A stretch of DNA of 64,000 bases, taken from JAJTFW01 sp903922455. GTDB lineage: Bacteria; Bacteroidota; Bacteroidia; AKYH767-A; OLB10. The notes beneath the pieces were generated by a model. It made no database searches. It had not been told where the DNA came from and saw only the letters and a program-made list of their open reading frames with translations. Shown piece after piece: positions 63,809 through 64,000 of this stretch (positions are counted from its first letter, which is position 1; each line of letters opens with the position of its first letter). The stretch spans positions 1-64,000 of the forward strand of contig CALQEU020000006.1 in the NCBI GenBank assembly GCA_943329665.2. The letters run 5' to 3'. The position numbers and the translations under genes were made by a program.

Positions 63809-63816
63809 CAAATGTA
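63809..63816 (-). promoter_or_regulatory. -7 box upstream of the glycan-related minus-strand operon
   Basis: Minus-strand TACATTTG (63816-63809), identical to the box at 50804-50797 and five bases from the ATG at 63804. No -33 element was obvious. Confidence 0.45.
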
Positions 63817-63917
63817 GGAATTATCATATTGCCAGATGAAACATAGAAGAGATTAATTAGCACAGTTAGATTAGAATATTGTGGAAAAATATGTTTATTT
63901 GCAAATATTATTACAAC

Positions 63918-64000
63918 ATGGTATTCTCGAGTATACTATTCCTCATTTATTTCTTGCCAATTTTCTTAGTTGTGTATTATGTTACACCTCAGCGATTTAG
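63918..64000 (+). CDS. MBOAT family O-acyltransferase (AlgI-like), N-terminal fragment cut by window end
   Basis: The last 83 bases read 'MVFSSILFLIYFLPIFLVVY' followed by 'YVTPQRF', matching the very conserved N-terminus of AlgI-like membrane-bound O-acyltransferases (MxFSSxxFLxxFLPxxLxxYY). These enzymes move acetyl groups across the membrane for O-acetylation of alginate, cellulose or other surface polysaccharides. The rest of the gene lies outside the window. It is divergent from the GH16-like operon, 113 bases away. Confidence 0.75.
   Translation, partial: MVFSSILFLIYFLPIFLVVYYVTPQRF

Overview
The window looks like a chromosomal segment of a free-living member of the Bacteroidota. The evidence is AT-rich DNA, promoters with the TAnnTTTG -7 box, secreted proteins ending in type IX secretion system (T9SS) type A sorting domains, an F-type ATP synthase cluster ordered atpB-E-F-H-A-G with atpD and atpC absent, and families typical of the phylum (DUF2807 adhesin-like proteins, FadL/OmpP1, GT117/DUF2723, TonB-receptor-like barrels, a lipoprotein glutaminyl cyclase). 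No rRNA, tRNA, phage, transposase or CRISPR array was seen.

Layout. 1-617: a 22-bp tandem array cut by the window edge, then a promoter. 618-2123: a PadR regulator and its HAAS-type membrane partner. 2343-7694: ATP synthase genes, with a hairpin between atpE and atpF and a terminator after atpG. 7944-25264: a secreted-protein region holding a broken Kelch gene, a 1223-aa T9SS cargo, a GT117 membrane glycosyltransferase, a NodB-type deacetylase, two relics of secreted-protein genes, an M36 metalloprotease and a lamin-tail T9SS protein. 25773-43454: mostly housekeeping genes (acyl-CoA carboxylase beta, DinB, AHSA1, FadL, polA, MmcQ/YjbR, THUMP-like methyltransferase, DUF502, threonine dehydrogenase-like, cysS, M28/glutaminyl cyclase). 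43542-50773: an outer-membrane barrel and two T9SS-type surface proteins, one interrupted at a run of ten G. 50996-55667: a class A PBP, then scoA and scoB separated by a repeat-bounded segment carrying a four-helix-bundle gene. 55678-64000: a GT39-like/GtrB-like pair, a tightly packed minus-strand operon (GT-C-like membrane protein, GH16-like lipoprotein, membrane-anchored protein, small lipoprotein) and the first codons of an AlgI-like MBOAT O-acyltransferase. The last block looks like a cell-surface glycan locus.

Themes. All twelve recognisable signal-peptidase-I-type signal peptides have glutamine at the predicted +1 position, and a glutaminyl-cyclase-like lipoprotein lies in the same window. 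Spacers carry several families of short palindromic or interspersed repeats; one has entered the polA reading frame and another supplies the stop codon of three genes. The strongest candidates for a second look are the poly-G phase-variation candidate (50536-50545), the inverted-repeat-bounded four-helix-bundle element between scoA and scoB, the GH16/MBOAT surface-glycan operon, and the decayed secreted-protein genes at 18499-19742. All calls come from reading the sequence; no database search was run.
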